A stretch of 6,501 bases of DNA from Porticoccaceae bacterium (GTDB lineage: Bacteria; Pseudomonadota; Gammaproteobacteria; Pseudomonadales; Porticoccaceae). Numbering within the stretch: the stretch's first letter is position 1; every line of letters starts with the position of its first letter. Made by a program: the position numbers and the translations under genes. The stretch lies in contig NZXB01000055.1 in assembly GCA_002701765.1 (NCBI GenBank), forward strand, positions 7,494-13,994, in the 5' to 3' direction. Below the pieces are notes generated by a model. The model worked only from the letters and a program-made list of their open reading frames with translations. It searched no databases and had not been told where the DNA came from. This document shows, in pieces, positions 6,418 to 6,501 of this stretch.

Positions 6418-6501
6418 ATGGACTTGTGTTTGCACTATCAAACATTGGCGCGCGATCTATGTCCGATATACACATTCATAGATCTTCGTGTCGAAAGCGT
6501 T
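6418..6501 (+). CDS. Start of an unrecognised gene, cut by the window edge
   Basis: ATG at 6418 opens a frame of 28 codons to the last base. It is preceded by GGAGG (6405-6409) eight nt upstream, the strongest Shine-Dalgarno in this part of the window. An in-frame ATG at 6403 would overlap the GGAGG and has no ribosome binding site of its own, so 6418 is preferred. The peptide begins MDLCLHYQTLARDL and continues with YTFIDLRVESV. It has no signal peptide and I recognise no family. A different frame is also open from ATG 6378 (beginning MIFWLLAAHGG) but lacks a Shine-Dalgarno. The interval 6271-6400 holds no other gene I can support. If real, this gene is divergent from the small RNA, about 150 bp from the Fur-like operator. 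Confidence 0.4.
   Translation, partial: MDLCLHYQTLARDLCPIYTFIDLRVESV

Overview
The window looks like a chromosomal segment of a gammaproteobacterium, perhaps a marine or Pseudomonas-like lineage. This rests on the protein families seen: a very large NAD-dependent glutamate dehydrogenase, a ribosome modulation factor (RMF) of the Pseudomonas type, a fused RlmK-RlmL rRNA methyltransferase and a YdjA-type nitroreductase. The base composition is moderately AT-rich. I see no sign of phage, transposon, CRISPR, tRNA or rRNA.

Layout from left to right. Positions 1-2486 (+) hold the C-terminal half of the glutamate dehydrogenase, whose start lies outside the window. About 100 bp with two short hairpins separate it from the convergent rmf gene (2588-2794, -). 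A 344-bp region follows, with the rmf ribosome binding site, a possible 45-codon ORF (2842-2979, +) and a weak candidate promoter. The complete rlmKL gene occupies 3139-5316 (+). After 169 bp without a recognisable terminator comes the convergent ydjA-like nitroreductase gene (5486-6073, -).

The stretch 6074-6501 is the most interesting part. On the minus strand it holds a near-consensus sigma-70 promoter (TTGATA, 17-nt spacer, TATCAT). A perfect 10-bp-arm inverted repeat resembling a Fur operator lies across the same bases. About 45-70 nt downstream is an intrinsic terminator with an 8-bp perfect stem and six Us. The short interval between promoter and terminator contains no convincing ORF. 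Together this predicts a free-standing small RNA of about 73 nt, probably repressed by iron-loaded Fur, in the manner of RyhB or PrrF but not recognisably homologous to them. The last 84 bases (6418-6501, +) look like the beginning of a gene with a strong Shine-Dalgarno sequence, cut by the window edge.

Functionally, rmf (stationary-phase ribosome hibernation) and rlmKL (23S rRNA methylation) are two ribosome-related genes placed back to back. The glutamate dehydrogenase feeds glutamate carbon into the TCA cycle. The nitroreductase is a flavoenzyme lying downstream of the predicted iron-responsive RNA. No operon is evident: the recognised genes alternate in strand.
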